In this document: piece by piece, positions 16,907-25,109 of the stretch
Layout of the letters: every line of letters begins with the position of its first letter
Numbering within the stretch: position 1 is the first letter of the stretch
From: UBA1765 sp045615885
GTDB taxonomy: Bacteria > Fibrobacterota > Fibrobacteria > Fibrobacterales > Fibrobacteraceae
DNA: 64,000 nucleotides
Reading direction: 5' to 3'
Assembly: GCA_045615885.1 (NCBI GenBank)
Contig: JAZLFR010000044.1
Span: 61,723 to 125,722 of the forward strand
Notes under the pieces: model-generated
The model's database searches: none
What the model saw: the letters and a program-made list of their open reading frames with translations, nothing else
What the model was told of the DNA's origin: nothing
Translations under genes and position numbers: made by a program

Positions 16907-18313
16907 CTAACTCCTCTTACCTGCCTTGCGGTAGTAGCCATCAAGCAAGTGGGCGAGTATCTGCTTTTGCTCTTCGCTTTTGCACATTTCTTCGATGAGC
17001 GGGTAGTAGCGGCCAAAGCGGTTGCGTTCCAGAGGCTTGATGTTGCGTTTTTCTCGTTCCAGTTCATTTGCGAGGCGTTCGCGCACGCGTTCGCCAAGCA
17101 TTTCTTCTGTGAGCGGTTCCATCTTCTTGAAGTTGATGCCGAAGTCCGCTGCAGTCTTTTTGAGTTCGATTTCTTCGACTTGCGTAATCAAAGAAATGGC
17201 TACGCCGCTTTTGCCTGCACGTGCGGTACGGCCGCTGCGGTGTACATAGACTTCGTGGTCTTCCGGGTGGTCATAGACAAGAACATGGGTAACATGGCTT
17301 ACGTCGATGCCGCGTGCGGCAACGTCCGTGCAAATAAGGATGTTCACCTTCTTGGAACGGAAGTCGTCGAGTGTCTTTTCGCGCTGCTTTTGCGGAACAT
17401 CGCCAGAAAGTGCGGCTACGTTAAAGCCGTTGTTCAAAAGAACCTGTTCCAGGTAGCTCACATCGCGCTTCATGTTGCAGAAAATCATGCAGCTGTCCGG
17501 CATTTCCCATTCAAGAATCTTGACTGCCAGGGTGTCTTTTTCCATGACATCGCACATGTAGTAGCGGTGTTCCAGGTTGTTTGCAATGACCTTGTCGTAG
17601 CTGAGCGAAAGGAACTCTGCACTTGGGCGCTGGAATTCGCGGGCAAGGCTCTTGACCGTCTGCGGAATCGTTGCACTGAACATGGTGCAGGCGATTGCCT
17701 TCGGGAGCATCTTGCGAATGCGCTGCATGTCTGGGTAAAAGCCCATGGAAAGCATTTCGTCTGCTTCGTCCATGATGAGGTCGCGAACAGAAAGGAAGTC
17801 TGCGTTACCCTTTTGTGCGTGGTCGATCAGGCGGCCCGGAGTTGCAACGATGATGTGCACGCCAGACTTGAGAGCCTTTACTTGCGGTTCGTAGCTTACG
17901 CCGCCAAAGATTGCTGTGGACTTGATTCCAGTTCCTTCGGCAAGCTTTTCAATTTCTTCGTGCACCTGAATGGCGAGTTCTCGTGTCGGCACAAGAATCA
18001 AAGCCTGCGGGTACGGGTGACTCGGTTCAATTACCTGCAAAAGCGGCAAAACGAATGCGCCGGTCTTGCCGGAGCCCGTCTTGGATTGAATCAGCAGATC
18101 GCGGGCTGCAAGCATGTATGGCATGGTTTTGCGCTGCACTGGCATCAAATCGCTCCAGCCGTGCTTTTTGAGGGTAGCCTTCAAATTTTCTGGAAGCTGG
18201 TCAAAAGTATAATCCGGCAATTTGTGTTCCGGTTCAATGATGTTGATCGGAGTAAGGAACGGATTAACCGGTTGTTCTGTAGAAACTTCTTTATTTTCTG
18301 TATTTTCACTCAT
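16907..18313 (-). CDS. DEAD-box RNA helicase
   Basis: An ATP-dependent RNA unwinding enzyme of 468 residues. Motifs in order: Q-motif region, SKTGSGKT (77-84), PTRELA (109-114), TPGRL, DEAD (182-185), SAT, DVAARGID and HRSGRTARAG. The C-terminal tail after the RecA-like domains is basic and charged (ERVRERLANELEREKRNIK), as in RhlE/CshA-like helicases, but it lacks the DbpA domain, so no symbol is given. The frame could start at 18346, but a TATAAT at 18348-18353 would place the transcript start inside that extension; ATG 18313 (MSENTENKE) is preferred. Its 3' end abuts repeat copy A. Confidence 0.93.
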   Translation of the reverse strand: MSENTENKEVSTEQPVNPFLTPINIIEPEHKLPDYTFDQLPENLKATLKKHGWSDLMPVQRKTMPYMLAARDLLIQSKTGSGKTGAFVLPLLQVIEPSHPYPQALILVPTRELAIQVHEEIEKLAEGTGIKSTAIFGGVSYEPQVKALKSGVHIIVATPGRLIDHAQKGNADFLSVRDLIMDEADEMLSMGFYPDMQRIRKMLPKAIACTMFSATIPQTVKSLAREFQRPSAEFLSLSYDKVIANNLEHRYYMCDVMEKDTLAVKILEWEMPDSCMIFCNMKRDVSYLEQVLLNNGFNVAALSGDVPQKQREKTLDDFRSKKVNILICTDVAARGIDVSHVTHVLVYDHPEDHEVYVHRSGRTARAGKSGVAISLITQVEEIELKKTAADFGINFKKMEPLTEEMLGERVRERLANELEREKRNIKPLERNRFGRYYPLIEEMCKSEEQKQILAHLLDGYYRKAGKRS

Positions 18314-18347
18314 AATGCAGAAATGTAGATAATCGGCGGTCTTCATA

Positions 18348-18353
18348 ATTATA
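18348..18353 (-). promoter_or_regulatory. Candidate -10 element (TATAAT) of the DEAD-box helicase gene
   Basis: A perfect TATAAT on the minus strand lies 35 bp upstream of the chosen start codon at 18313, implying a leader of about 28 nt. No clear -35 is seen. Confidence 0.4.
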
Positions 18354-18582
18354 TTAGTTGTTGCATTTTGCGCCTATGGCAGGTCTTTTATATTATTGTA
18401 ACAATAAAGTAAGCTGCGGTGGCCGTATTTTTTTTGAATGAAAATTCAATATGCTGCGCTACAGACTGCCAAGATTTCATAATGAAGTCCCAATAATAAT
18501 TACAAGATGTTTTTTTTGTATATTTGTGTTAACTGATGTTACACACCTACTTGGCGGTTATACCGCTAAAGAAACAAAAATT

Positions 18583-19464
18583 ATGAGTCTTAAAATCGTT
18601 GTACTTGCTAAGCAAGTTCCTGACACACGAAACGTGGGTCCTGACGCCATGACGGAACAGGGCACCATCAATCGTGCTGCCTTGCCTGCAGTCTTCAACC
18701 CAGAAGACCTGAATGCACTCGAACAGGCCCTCCGCCTTAAGGACCAGTTCCCAGGCTCCACCATTTCCGTTGTGACCATGGGTCTCCCGAAGTCTGCAGA
18801 AGTGATCCGCGAAGCTCTCTATCGCGGCGCTGACGAAGGCTTTGTCGTTACCGACCGTGTTCTCGGCGGTGCAGACACCTTGGCAACAAGCTACACTCTT
18901 GCCCAGGCAATCAAGAAGGTTGGCAACTACGACATTATCCTTTGCGGTCGTCAGGCTATCGATGGTGATACCGCACAGGTCGGTCCGCAGATCGCACAGA
19001 AGCTCGGCCTTACACAGGTTACCTACGCCGAAGAAATCCTTTCCCTCGACGAAAGCGCTCGCAAGGTTGTTATCCGCCGCTTGATTGACGGTGGTGTAGA
19101 AACTGTTGAAGCTCCGCTCCCGCTGGTTGTAACAGTCAACGGTTCTGCAGCTCCTTGCCGCCCACGTAACGCAAAGCGCGTCATGAAGTACAAGAAGGCA
19201 ACCGCTGTTGCTGAACGCGCACCGGAACAGGCAGAAGCATACGCAGCTCTCATTGCAGCAAAGCCATTCATGGACATTCCGCAGTGGGGCGCAGCCGACA
19301 TCGAAGCTGACCCGAACCAGATTGGTAAGGCCGGCTCCCCGACCAACGTTAAGGCCGTCAAGAACATCGTGTTCAAGGCTAAGGAAAGCCGTACGCTTAC
19401 CGCTAGCGATGCCGATGTAGAAGGCTTGATCAAGGAACTTTTGGAAGAGAAGATTATTGGTTAA
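18583..19464 (+). CDS. etfB: Electron transfer flavoprotein, beta subunit
   Basis: Forms with EtfA a flavin-containing electron carrier that accepts electrons from acyl-CoA dehydrogenases. The 293-residue product begins MSLKIVVLAKQVPDT, the normal EtfB start, and shows the family stretches GADEGFVVTD and CGRQAIDGDTAQVGPQIA. The frame is open to 18451, but the extension is hydrophobic and not EtfB-like, so ATG 18583 is chosen. etfA follows 3 bp later and an acyl-CoA dehydrogenase follows etfA, giving a three-gene operon ending at the terminator at 22281. Confidence 0.95.
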   Translation: MSLKIVVLAKQVPDTRNVGPDAMTEQGTINRAALPAVFNPEDLNALEQALRLKDQFPGSTISVVTMGLPKSAEVIREALYRGADEGFVVTDRVLGGADTLATSYTLAQAIKKVGNYDIILCGRQAIDGDTAQVGPQIAQKLGLTQVTYAEEILSLDESARKVVIRRLIDGGVETVEAPLPLVVTVNGSAAPCRPRNAKRVMKYKKATAVAERAPEQAEAYAALIAAKPFMDIPQWGAADIEADPNQIGKAGSPTNVKAVKNIVFKAKESRTLTASDADVEGLIKELLEEKIIG

Positions 19465-19467
19465 CTT

Positions 19468-20493
19468 ATGAATAACGTCTTTGTATATTGCGAAATTGAA
19501 GGGACAACCGTCAAGGATGTCTCCCTTGAACTTCTGTCGAAGGGTCGTAAGCTCGCCAACACTCTCGGCGTAAAGCTTGAATGCATTTGTGCAGCTTCCG
19601 GTATCGACGGTATCGAAAAGCAGGTTTTCCCATACGGCGTAGACAAGGTCCACGTCTTTGATGCAGAAGGCCTTTTCCCATACACCACCAACCCGCACGC
19701 ATCCCTCGTGATCAACCTGTTCAAGGAAGAACAGCCGCAGATCTGCCTTATGGGTGCAACCGTTATTGGTCGTGACCTCGGCCCGCGCATTTCTGCTGCA
19801 ACCCACAGTGGCTTGACAGCTGACTGTACCGAACTTGAAATCGACAGCTTCGAAATGAGCATCGGTGGCGTAAAGAAGTATTACGAAAACCAGCTCTGCC
19901 AGATTCGCCCGGCATTTGGCGGCAACATCGTTGCTACCATCGTGAACCCGGAACACCGCCCGCAGATGGCTACCGTCCGTGAAGGCGTGATGAAGAAAGA
20001 AATTGTGGACGCTAACTACAAGGGCGAAGTCGTCAAGCACGATGTAGCCAAGTATGTTCCTGAAGCAGAATACGTGGTCAAGGTTCTTGAACGCCACGTT
20101 GAAGCTGCAAAGAACAACTTGAAGGGCGCTCCGATCGTTGTTGCCGGTGGTTACGGCATGGGCTCCAAGGAAAACTTCGACATGCTGTTCGAACTTGCCA
20201 AGGAACTCCACGGTGAAGTCGGTGCAAGCCGCGCTGCTATTGACGCTGGCTTTGTTGACCACGACCGTCAGATCGGCCAGACTGGTCTTACCGTTCGTCC
20301 GAAGGTCTATATCGCTTGCGGTATCTCCGGTCAGATCCAGCACATTTCTGGCATGCAGGATTCCGGCATTATCATTTCCGTGAACAATGACCCGGAAGCT
20401 CCGATCAACGCTATTGCAGACTACGTCATCAACGGCAACGTTGAAGAAGTCGTTCCTAAGTTAATCAAGTACTACAAGGCTAACAACAAGTAA
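19468..20493 (+). CDS. etfA: Electron transfer flavoprotein, alpha subunit
   Basis: A 341-residue partner of EtfB that binds FAD in its C-terminal domain. The FAD-binding stretch is clear: VVAGGYGMGSKENF, GASRAAIDAGFVDHDRQIGQTG, then VRPKVYIACGISGQIQH and NNDPEAPI. Downstream, the acyl-CoA dehydrogenase gene begins 5 bp after the stop. The N-terminal domain lacks ferredoxin motifs. The set could serve short-chain acyl-CoA oxidation or reduction; sequence does not decide direction. Confidence 0.95.
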   Translation: MNNVFVYCEIEGTTVKDVSLELLSKGRKLANTLGVKLECICAASGIDGIEKQVFPYGVDKVHVFDAEGLFPYTTNPHASLVINLFKEEQPQICLMGATVIGRDLGPRISAATHSGLTADCTELEIDSFEMSIGGVKKYYENQLCQIRPAFGGNIVATIVNPEHRPQMATVREGVMKKEIVDANYKGEVVKHDVAKYVPEAEYVVKVLERHVEAAKNNLKGAPIVVAGGYGMGSKENFDMLFELAKELHGEVGASRAAIDAGFVDHDRQIGQTGLTVRPKVYIACGISGQIQHISGMQDSGIIISVNNDPEAPINAIADYVINGNVEEVVPKLIKYYKANNK

Positions 20494-20498
20494 AGCTT

Positions 20499-22208
20499 AT
20501 GGCAAATTTCTATACAGATCACCCAGAGATTAAGTTCAATCTCGAAAGCAGCCCCTTGATGAACCGCATTGTGGAACTCAGGGAAAAAGGCTTTGCTAAT
20601 GAAGAAAATTCCGATTACGCTCCGGCTGACTATGCCGACGCAATCGACAACTACAACCAGGTTTGCGAACTTGCTGGCGATATCGTTTCTAACGTGATCG
20701 CTCCAAATGCTGAAGCAGTCGATGCCGAAGGCCCGCATTGCGAAAACGGCCGCGTACGCTACGCAAGCAAGACTTACGAAAACTTGGAAGCAACCGTGAA
20801 GGCTGGCCTTTGCGGCGTTACCATGCCACGCCGTTTCGGTGGCTTGAACTTCCCTGTTACAGCTTACACAGCAATCAACGAAATGATCGCTGCTGGCGAC
20901 GCTGGTTTCGAAAACATCTGGTCCCTCCAGGATTGTATCGAAACTCTCTATGAATTTGGCGACGAAGATCAGCGCTCCCGCTTTATCCCGCGCATTTGCG
21001 CTGGCGAAACCATGTCCATGGACTTGACAGAACCGGATGCAGGTTCCGACTTGCAGCGCGTTATGCTCAAGGCTACCTACAGCGAAGAAGACAAGTGCTG
21101 GTACTTGAACGGCGTTAAGCGCTTCATCACGAACGGTGACTCCGACCTTCACTTGGTCCTTGCCCGTTCCGAAGAAGGCACTCATGACGCTCGCGGCCTT
21201 TCTATGTTCATCTACGACAAGCGTGACGGCGGCGTAAACGTCCGTCGCATTGAAAACAAGATGGGTATCCACGGTTCTCCGACTTGCGAACTTGTTTACA
21301 AGAACGCAAAGGCAGAACTCTGCGGTCGCCGCAAGTTCGGTCTTATCAAGTACGTGATGGCCCTCATGAACGGCGCTCGTCTCGGTATCGCTGCACAGGC
21401 TGTCGGCATTAGCCAGGCATCTTACGACGAAGCTCTTGCATACGCAAAGGATCGTAAGCAGTTCGGCAAGGCAATCATCAACTTCCCGGCAGTCTATGAC
21501 ATGCTTTCTACAATGAAGGCTCGCCTTGACGCTGGCCGTGCTCTCCTTTACCAGACAGCACGCTACGTTGATATCTACAAGTCCTTGGAAGATATCGAAC
21601 GCGAACGCAAGCTCACTGACGAAGAAAAGGCAGACCTCAAGCTTTACAACAGACTTGCATCTGCTTGCACTCCGCTCACAAAGGGCATGAATGCAGAATA
21701 CTCCAACATGAACAGCTACGACAGCATCCAGGTTCACGGCGGTTCCGGCTACATGCTCGAATACGCTTGCCAGCGCCTCTACCGCGATGCTCGTATTACC
21801 TCCATTTACGAAGGTACTACACAGCTCCAGACTGTTGCAGCACTCCCGCACATTACAACAGGCACATACAGCCAGATTCTCGAAGAATTGGAAGCAGCAG
21901 CCGTTGCTCCAGAATTCGAAGCTCTCAAGGCACGTGCAAAGGCTATGGACGCTAAGTACAACGAAGCCATTGAACACGCCAAGGCAGCTAACGACAACGA
22001 ATTCCTCGACCTCTGCAGCCGCCACCTGTATGAACTTGCAGGCAACTGCGTAATGGCTCAGCTCCTCATTCGCGATGCTTCCGTTAACGCAGAACTCTTT
22101 GGCACAAGCGCCAAGGTCTACATGAACTACGCAGAAGCAGAAGTGGCAAAACACTACAACTTTGTCATGGGACTGACTGCTGAACAGATCGCTGATTATC
22201 GCAAGTAA
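20499..22208 (+). CDS. Acyl-CoA dehydrogenase (long form, ETF-linked)
   Basis: A 569-residue FAD flavoenzyme that oxidises an acyl-CoA at the alpha-beta bond, or runs in reverse, with EtfAB as electron partner. Visible parts are MDLTEPDAGSDLQ for flavin/substrate binding, the GGSGYM region, and catalytic E438 in IYEGTTQLQ. It exceeds the usual 380-residue dehydrogenase by a C-terminal domain of about 120 residues. Substrate chain length cannot be read from the sequence. It is the third gene of the etfBA operon. Confidence 0.93.
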   Translation: MANFYTDHPEIKFNLESSPLMNRIVELREKGFANEENSDYAPADYADAIDNYNQVCELAGDIVSNVIAPNAEAVDAEGPHCENGRVRYASKTYENLEATVKAGLCGVTMPRRFGGLNFPVTAYTAINEMIAAGDAGFENIWSLQDCIETLYEFGDEDQRSRFIPRICAGETMSMDLTEPDAGSDLQRVMLKATYSEEDKCWYLNGVKRFITNGDSDLHLVLARSEEGTHDARGLSMFIYDKRDGGVNVRRIENKMGIHGSPTCELVYKNAKAELCGRRKFGLIKYVMALMNGARLGIAAQAVGISQASYDEALAYAKDRKQFGKAIINFPAVYDMLSTMKARLDAGRALLYQTARYVDIYKSLEDIERERKLTDEEKADLKLYNRLASACTPLTKGMNAEYSNMNSYDSIQVHGGSGYMLEYACQRLYRDARITSIYEGTTQLQTVAALPHITTGTYSQILEELEAAAVAPEFEALKARAKAMDAKYNEAIEHAKAANDNEFLDLCSRHLYELAGNCVMAQLLIRDASVNAELFGTSAKVYMNYAEAEVAKHYNFVMGLTAEQIADYRK

Positions 22209-22218
22209 TCGCGAAAGC

Positions 22219-22268
22219 GTCATCCTGGGTGTTGTTCCGGACTTGATCCGGAAACTCTTCCAGGATTA
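22219..22268. repeat. REP-like inverted repeat (GTCATCCTGG...CCAGGAT)
   Basis: An outer inverted repeat ATCCTGG / CCAGGAT (22222-22228, 22260-22266) encloses an inner TTCCGG ACTTGAT CCGGAA. The wording resembles GTCATCC-type palindromic words seen in many bacterial genomes. It lies between the dehydrogenase stop and its terminator. Confidence 0.5.
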
Positions 22269-22280
22269 GGCAAAAGCTTA

Positions 22281-22313
22281 AAAGACCTCGACAGAAATGT
22301 CGGGGTCTTTTGA
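22281..22313 (+). terminator. Terminator of the etfBA-acyl-CoA dehydrogenase operon
   Basis: A 13-bp stem (AAAGACCTCGACA with TGTCGGGGTCTTT, one G-T pair) and a GAAA loop are followed by TTTTG. Confidence 0.85.
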
Positions 22314-22370
22314 TTTTCACTCACAACAAACATTTTAAATTATGTATATTCTTCGGCGAGGATTCGTTAA

Positions 22371-22826
22371 ATGCAATTATTCCATGGAAGTACACAGATT
22401 GTTGAGATGCCTGAAATTCGAATTTCCAGGTTTAACAAGGACTTTTATTTTGGATTTTATTGCACATCCATTGAGGATCAGTCTATTCGTTGGGCAACCC
22501 GCTTTGGTTCCGGTTTTGTCAACGTCTATGAGTACAAAGAAGATTCCCGGCTCAAAATTCTCCGTTTCAATGAAATGACTGATGAATGGCTAGATTTTAT
22601 CGTTGCATGCAGAAGTGGGCATTCTCACGATTACGACATCGTTGAAGGCCCAATGGCGGATGACACCATTTTTAACTATGTGCAAAGTTTCATTGATGGA
22701 CAAATTTCAAGAGAAGCTTTCTGGAACCTGGCAAAGTTCAAATATCCAACACACCAGATTTGTTTCAATACCGAAAAATCCTTGACATCATTAACATTTG
22801 TTTCCGCAAGGCCAGTCCATGATTAG
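22371..22826 (+). CDS. DUF3990-family protein, copy 2 (ADP-ribosyltransferase-like)
   Basis: A 151-residue paralogue of the protein at 13558: FHGS with H5, KDFYFGFYCT with Y30, DEWLDF, VEGPMADD with E92 and PTHQI are all retained, so the candidate H-Y-E triad is intact in both. One glycine of the first copy's DFGYGFY is replaced (DFYFGFY). A TATATT stands about 25 bp before the ATG. The partner gene overlaps its 3' end by eight bases. The pair lies about 9 kb from copy 1, which points to duplication or repeated acquisition. Function is inferred from family only. Confidence 0.7.
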   Translation: MQLFHGSTQIVEMPEIRISRFNKDFYFGFYCTSIEDQSIRWATRFGSGFVNVYEYKEDSRLKILRFNEMTDEWLDFIVACRSGHSHDYDIVEGPMADDTIFNYVQSFIDGQISREAFWNLAKFKYPTHQICFNTEKSLTSLTFVSARPVHD

Positions 22827-23256
22827 TAATACCGCACTTTTTTACACCTGCAGCCTTGTAGAATATATCGGTCGTAAGACTCACAACGAACGAAATCTTG
22901 TCGTTCAATTGTTGGGGGCAGATCTTGACCGCATTTACAAATTTCAAGATGTTTTTCACTGCGAACCCATAGAAAAAGTTGCAGACGATTTTATTCAAAG
23001 AGCCAAAATTTCTGTTGGTAATTTTGACAATATCGGAACATGCAAATATACGGTTCCTAATTATTGGGACATCGGCGACGTTTTCTCTCGCCTTGTAGAA
23101 GATTGCTTTTCAGAAATGGATAATGTTGAAGGAATCCGCGCCGCATTCAGTTCATGGATTGCTCCTAAAATTCTGAATTACAATTCAGACCTTTTCTACC
23201 AATCTCGAGAATACTTAGCGGAGTGCTACAAGGCTGGCGAAATACTAGCAGCGTAA
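22819..23256 (+). CDS. DUF3990 partner protein, copy 2
   Basis: A 145-residue protein homologous to the one at 14007 (RNLVVQLL..., FHCEPIEKVADDFI, VGNFD). I chose ATG 22819, which overlaps the DUF3990 stop by 8 bp and has AAGG just upstream; a TTG seven codons earlier would also be open. The conserved pairing, overlap and co-divergence with the first copy support a functional two-gene module. Confidence 0.6.
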   Translation: MISNTALFYTCSLVEYIGRKTHNERNLVVQLLGADLDRIYKFQDVFHCEPIEKVADDFIQRAKISVGNFDNIGTCKYTVPNYWDIGDVFSRLVEDCFSEMDNVEGIRAAFSSWIAPKILNYNSDLFYQSREYLAECYKAGEILAA

Positions 23257-23288
23257 AAGGGTGCGTGTATGGACAATCCCTTTTGAAA
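23255..23288 (+). terminator. Weak terminator between convergent genes
   Basis: A 7-bp stem AAAAGGG / CCCTTTT with a 16-nt loop overlaps the stop codon at 23254-23256. The long loop makes this tentative. Confidence 0.35.
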
Positions 23289-23321
23289 AATATATTTATT
23301 CTCTGGGAACAAAAAAATTAG

Positions 23322-23555
23322 CTATTTCTTTTTACCAAATTTTTTTGCCCAATAGGGGTTCTCTTTGTCGAACAATTCCTTTTCCTCCTTGGTGAAATTC
23401 TTGGGATAGTCGCCGAACAGAAACAAAATCTTTTTCTTGTCGAAAGAAACCGCATGAGTCCCAAGCAGACCGATGTATCTAACATGCCATATCTTATCAC
23501 CTTTATGTTTCTTATAGAAATCAAACCTTCTTATTTCATCTTCAACCATAATCAT
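23322..23555 (-). CDS. Small protein of unknown function (77 aa), coupled to the FISUMP/BspA gene
   Basis: A 77-residue protein rich in lysine and aromatics. Key parts are RRFDFYKKHKGDKIWHV, SFDKKKILFLFGDYP and FDKENPYWAKKF. I recall similar short proteins with the SFDKKxI...DYP...FDKENPYW pattern in Firmicutes but am not sure of the family name. Its ATG at 23555 lies inside the end of the upstream gene (14-nt overlap), so translation is coupled. An immunity-type or accessory role is possible but unproven. Confidence 0.6.
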   Translation of the reverse strand: MIMVEDEIRRFDFYKKHKGDKIWHVRYIGLLGTHAVSFDKKKILFLFGDYPKNFTKEEKELFDKENPYWAKKFGKKK

Positions 23556-24777
23556 AGTAGCCCCACTTGACTTTGCTTAAATTTATTTTTTTTCTTGAAA
23601 AACGTGGTTTATGCGATTTTACTATGGATCCGCCCCAAAAAATAAATTTGTGCTTTTTGACATTTGATACTTCCCACTTGGAAATGTCCCCATTGAAAGC
23701 GGCATCTTCAAACATTCGCTCCATGTTGGTGACACAGGATGTGTTCCAATTTGAAATGTCTCCATTAAAACAAGAGTAGGCAAACATCTCGCTCATATCG
23801 GTAACATTAGATGTATCCCATTGTGATAAGTCTCCGTCAAAATCAGAGTGGTAGAACATTCCTTTCGTATTTGTGACGTTCTTAGTATTCCATTTGGAAA
23901 TATCTCCGTTGAAAACGGCGTCTTCAAACATTCGCTCCATGTTGGTAACACTGGATGTGTCCCAATTTGAAATGTCTCCGTCAAAATCGGAATAAATAAA
24001 CATCCGACTCATATCGGTAACATTTTTTGTGTTCCATTTGGAAATGTTCGCGTTATAATTGAAAATGCAAAATAAGTCGCTCATGTCAGTTACATTGCTA
24101 ACGTCTATGAAATTAAGATCACATTCGTCACCTCGTTTGCAAAAGGCTTCATCAAGCAATTCTTCCAGGTGTTTTCTATCCCGTGCTATTACGGTATAGT
24201 CACGAATTAAGCGAACCGAAAGCAAATCTTTTTTGTCATCGAAACAATTTTCAAAATCTTCATATTCTAAACATCCCGAATGGGCGCAATTACGTTCCTC
24301 TTTGACTTCGCTCGAACTCCAGAACCGGGTTTCTTTCCCGATATTATGAAAACCAGTATTTTTCCAGCACGTTCCTGCTGGGAGAGCGTTGAATCCGTAC
24401 AAGTCTGAACCCCAAATATCTTTACTATGTTTTTTTATCTTCCAGGATTTAGACCTAAGGGCGTCACCGAATCTCGTGTAGGCATCGTCTATGGGCTTTG
24501 GTGTGTTTGTTTGGTCTGATACAAAATTTCCCAAAAGACGCCATTCGCCGATATCCGGCAAATGCCAGCCCGGAGGAGCAACATTCATTGCAGCTTCCCA
24601 GGTATAGAGACAACCATATTTTTTAAAATTCATGTTATCGTTGTCATAAACGCAGGATTCTTCGCATTCATAGCGAAAGTTTTCTGCAAGCCACTCCAGT
24701 CCTCCGATTTTTACAGTTTTGTACACCTGGCCATCACGAGGGTCCGTGAAAGTTCCGAATAGTTGTTTGTCCTGCAT
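23542..24777 (-). CDS. FISUMP domain plus BspA-like repeat protein, no signal peptide
   Basis: A 411-residue protein. Residues about 1-205 are a FISUMP domain (IGGLEWLAENF, APPGWHLPDIGEW, LYGFNALPAGTCW, RFWSSSE). From about 235 to 375 there are DUF285/BspA-type repeats, seen as ISKWNTKNVTDMSRMF, ISNWDTSSVTNMERMF and similar units of about 25 residues. ATG 24777 is preferred over the earlier frame opening because GGAGG lies six bases upstream. BspA repeats and FISUMP domains are normally surface features, yet no signal peptide is present. The 77-residue gene overlaps its end. Confidence 0.75.
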   Translation of the reverse strand: MQDKQLFGTFTDPRDGQVYKTVKIGGLEWLAENFRYECEESCVYDNDNMNFKKYGCLYTWEAAMNVAPPGWHLPDIGEWRLLGNFVSDQTNTPKPIDDAYTRFGDALRSKSWKIKKHSKDIWGSDLYGFNALPAGTCWKNTGFHNIGKETRFWSSSEVKEERNCAHSGCLEYEDFENCFDDKKDLLSVRLIRDYTVIARDRKHLEELLDEAFCKRGDECDLNFIDVSNVTDMSDLFCIFNYNANISKWNTKNVTDMSRMFIYSDFDGDISNWDTSSVTNMERMFEDAVFNGDISKWNTKNVTNTKGMFYHSDFDGDLSQWDTSNVTDMSEMFAYSCFNGDISNWNTSCVTNMERMFEDAAFNGDISKWEVSNVKKHKFIFWGGSIVKSHKPRFSRKKINLSKVKWGYYDYG

Positions 24778-25109
24778 AATTGCCTCCAGCGTTATATTCT
24801 TCAATATACATTCCTGTAGTGTCAAAGAATGTCATTCAGCGAAAAGATGTTCATCAGGTCTTCCACACGCTCTATGACCTTCCCTAAAAAAAAGGTTGAC
24901 ATTTTTGGTGAGTATTTACTGACCGAAAGCGTATTGTAGTCTTTTTTTGATGCTTGCAAAAATTGGAGATTTATGCTTATGGAATTCTTGCAAAAAGCGA
25001 TGCCTATGTGACTTTGTGTAAAAATGATTTTGAAAATTGGTTCAAAAAGCTTTTGGGTGTGTTTGTGAGCTTGGGAATAACTATCTTTAAGTTGTAGGAG
25101 TTTTTTAGC
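24778..25109. other. Divergent intergenic region, no gene seen
   Basis: This AT-rich stretch of 332 bp lies between divergent genes. It holds the ribosome-binding site of the FISUMP/BspA gene, one isolated TTGACA at 24896-24901 without a matching -10 at normal spacing, and TAGGAG just before the start at 25110. No open frame longer than about a dozen codons was recognised. Confidence 0.5.

Noticed and set aside
16949..18328. Long plus-strand frame opposite the DEAD-box helicase
   Set aside because: It is antisense to a complete helicase with all motifs.
18451..18582. 44-residue N-terminal extension of EtfB
   Set aside because: MSLKIVVLAKQVPDT is the family start, and the extension is not conserved-looking.
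18547..22223. Two long minus-strand frames opposite etfB, etfA and the acyl-CoA dehydrogenase
   Set aside because: They are shadows; valine/cysteine-rich composition and no motifs.
22798..22818. Upstream TTG start for the second DUF3990 partner
   Set aside because: The ATG at 22819 has a better ribosome-binding site and gives an N-terminus that aligns with copy 1.
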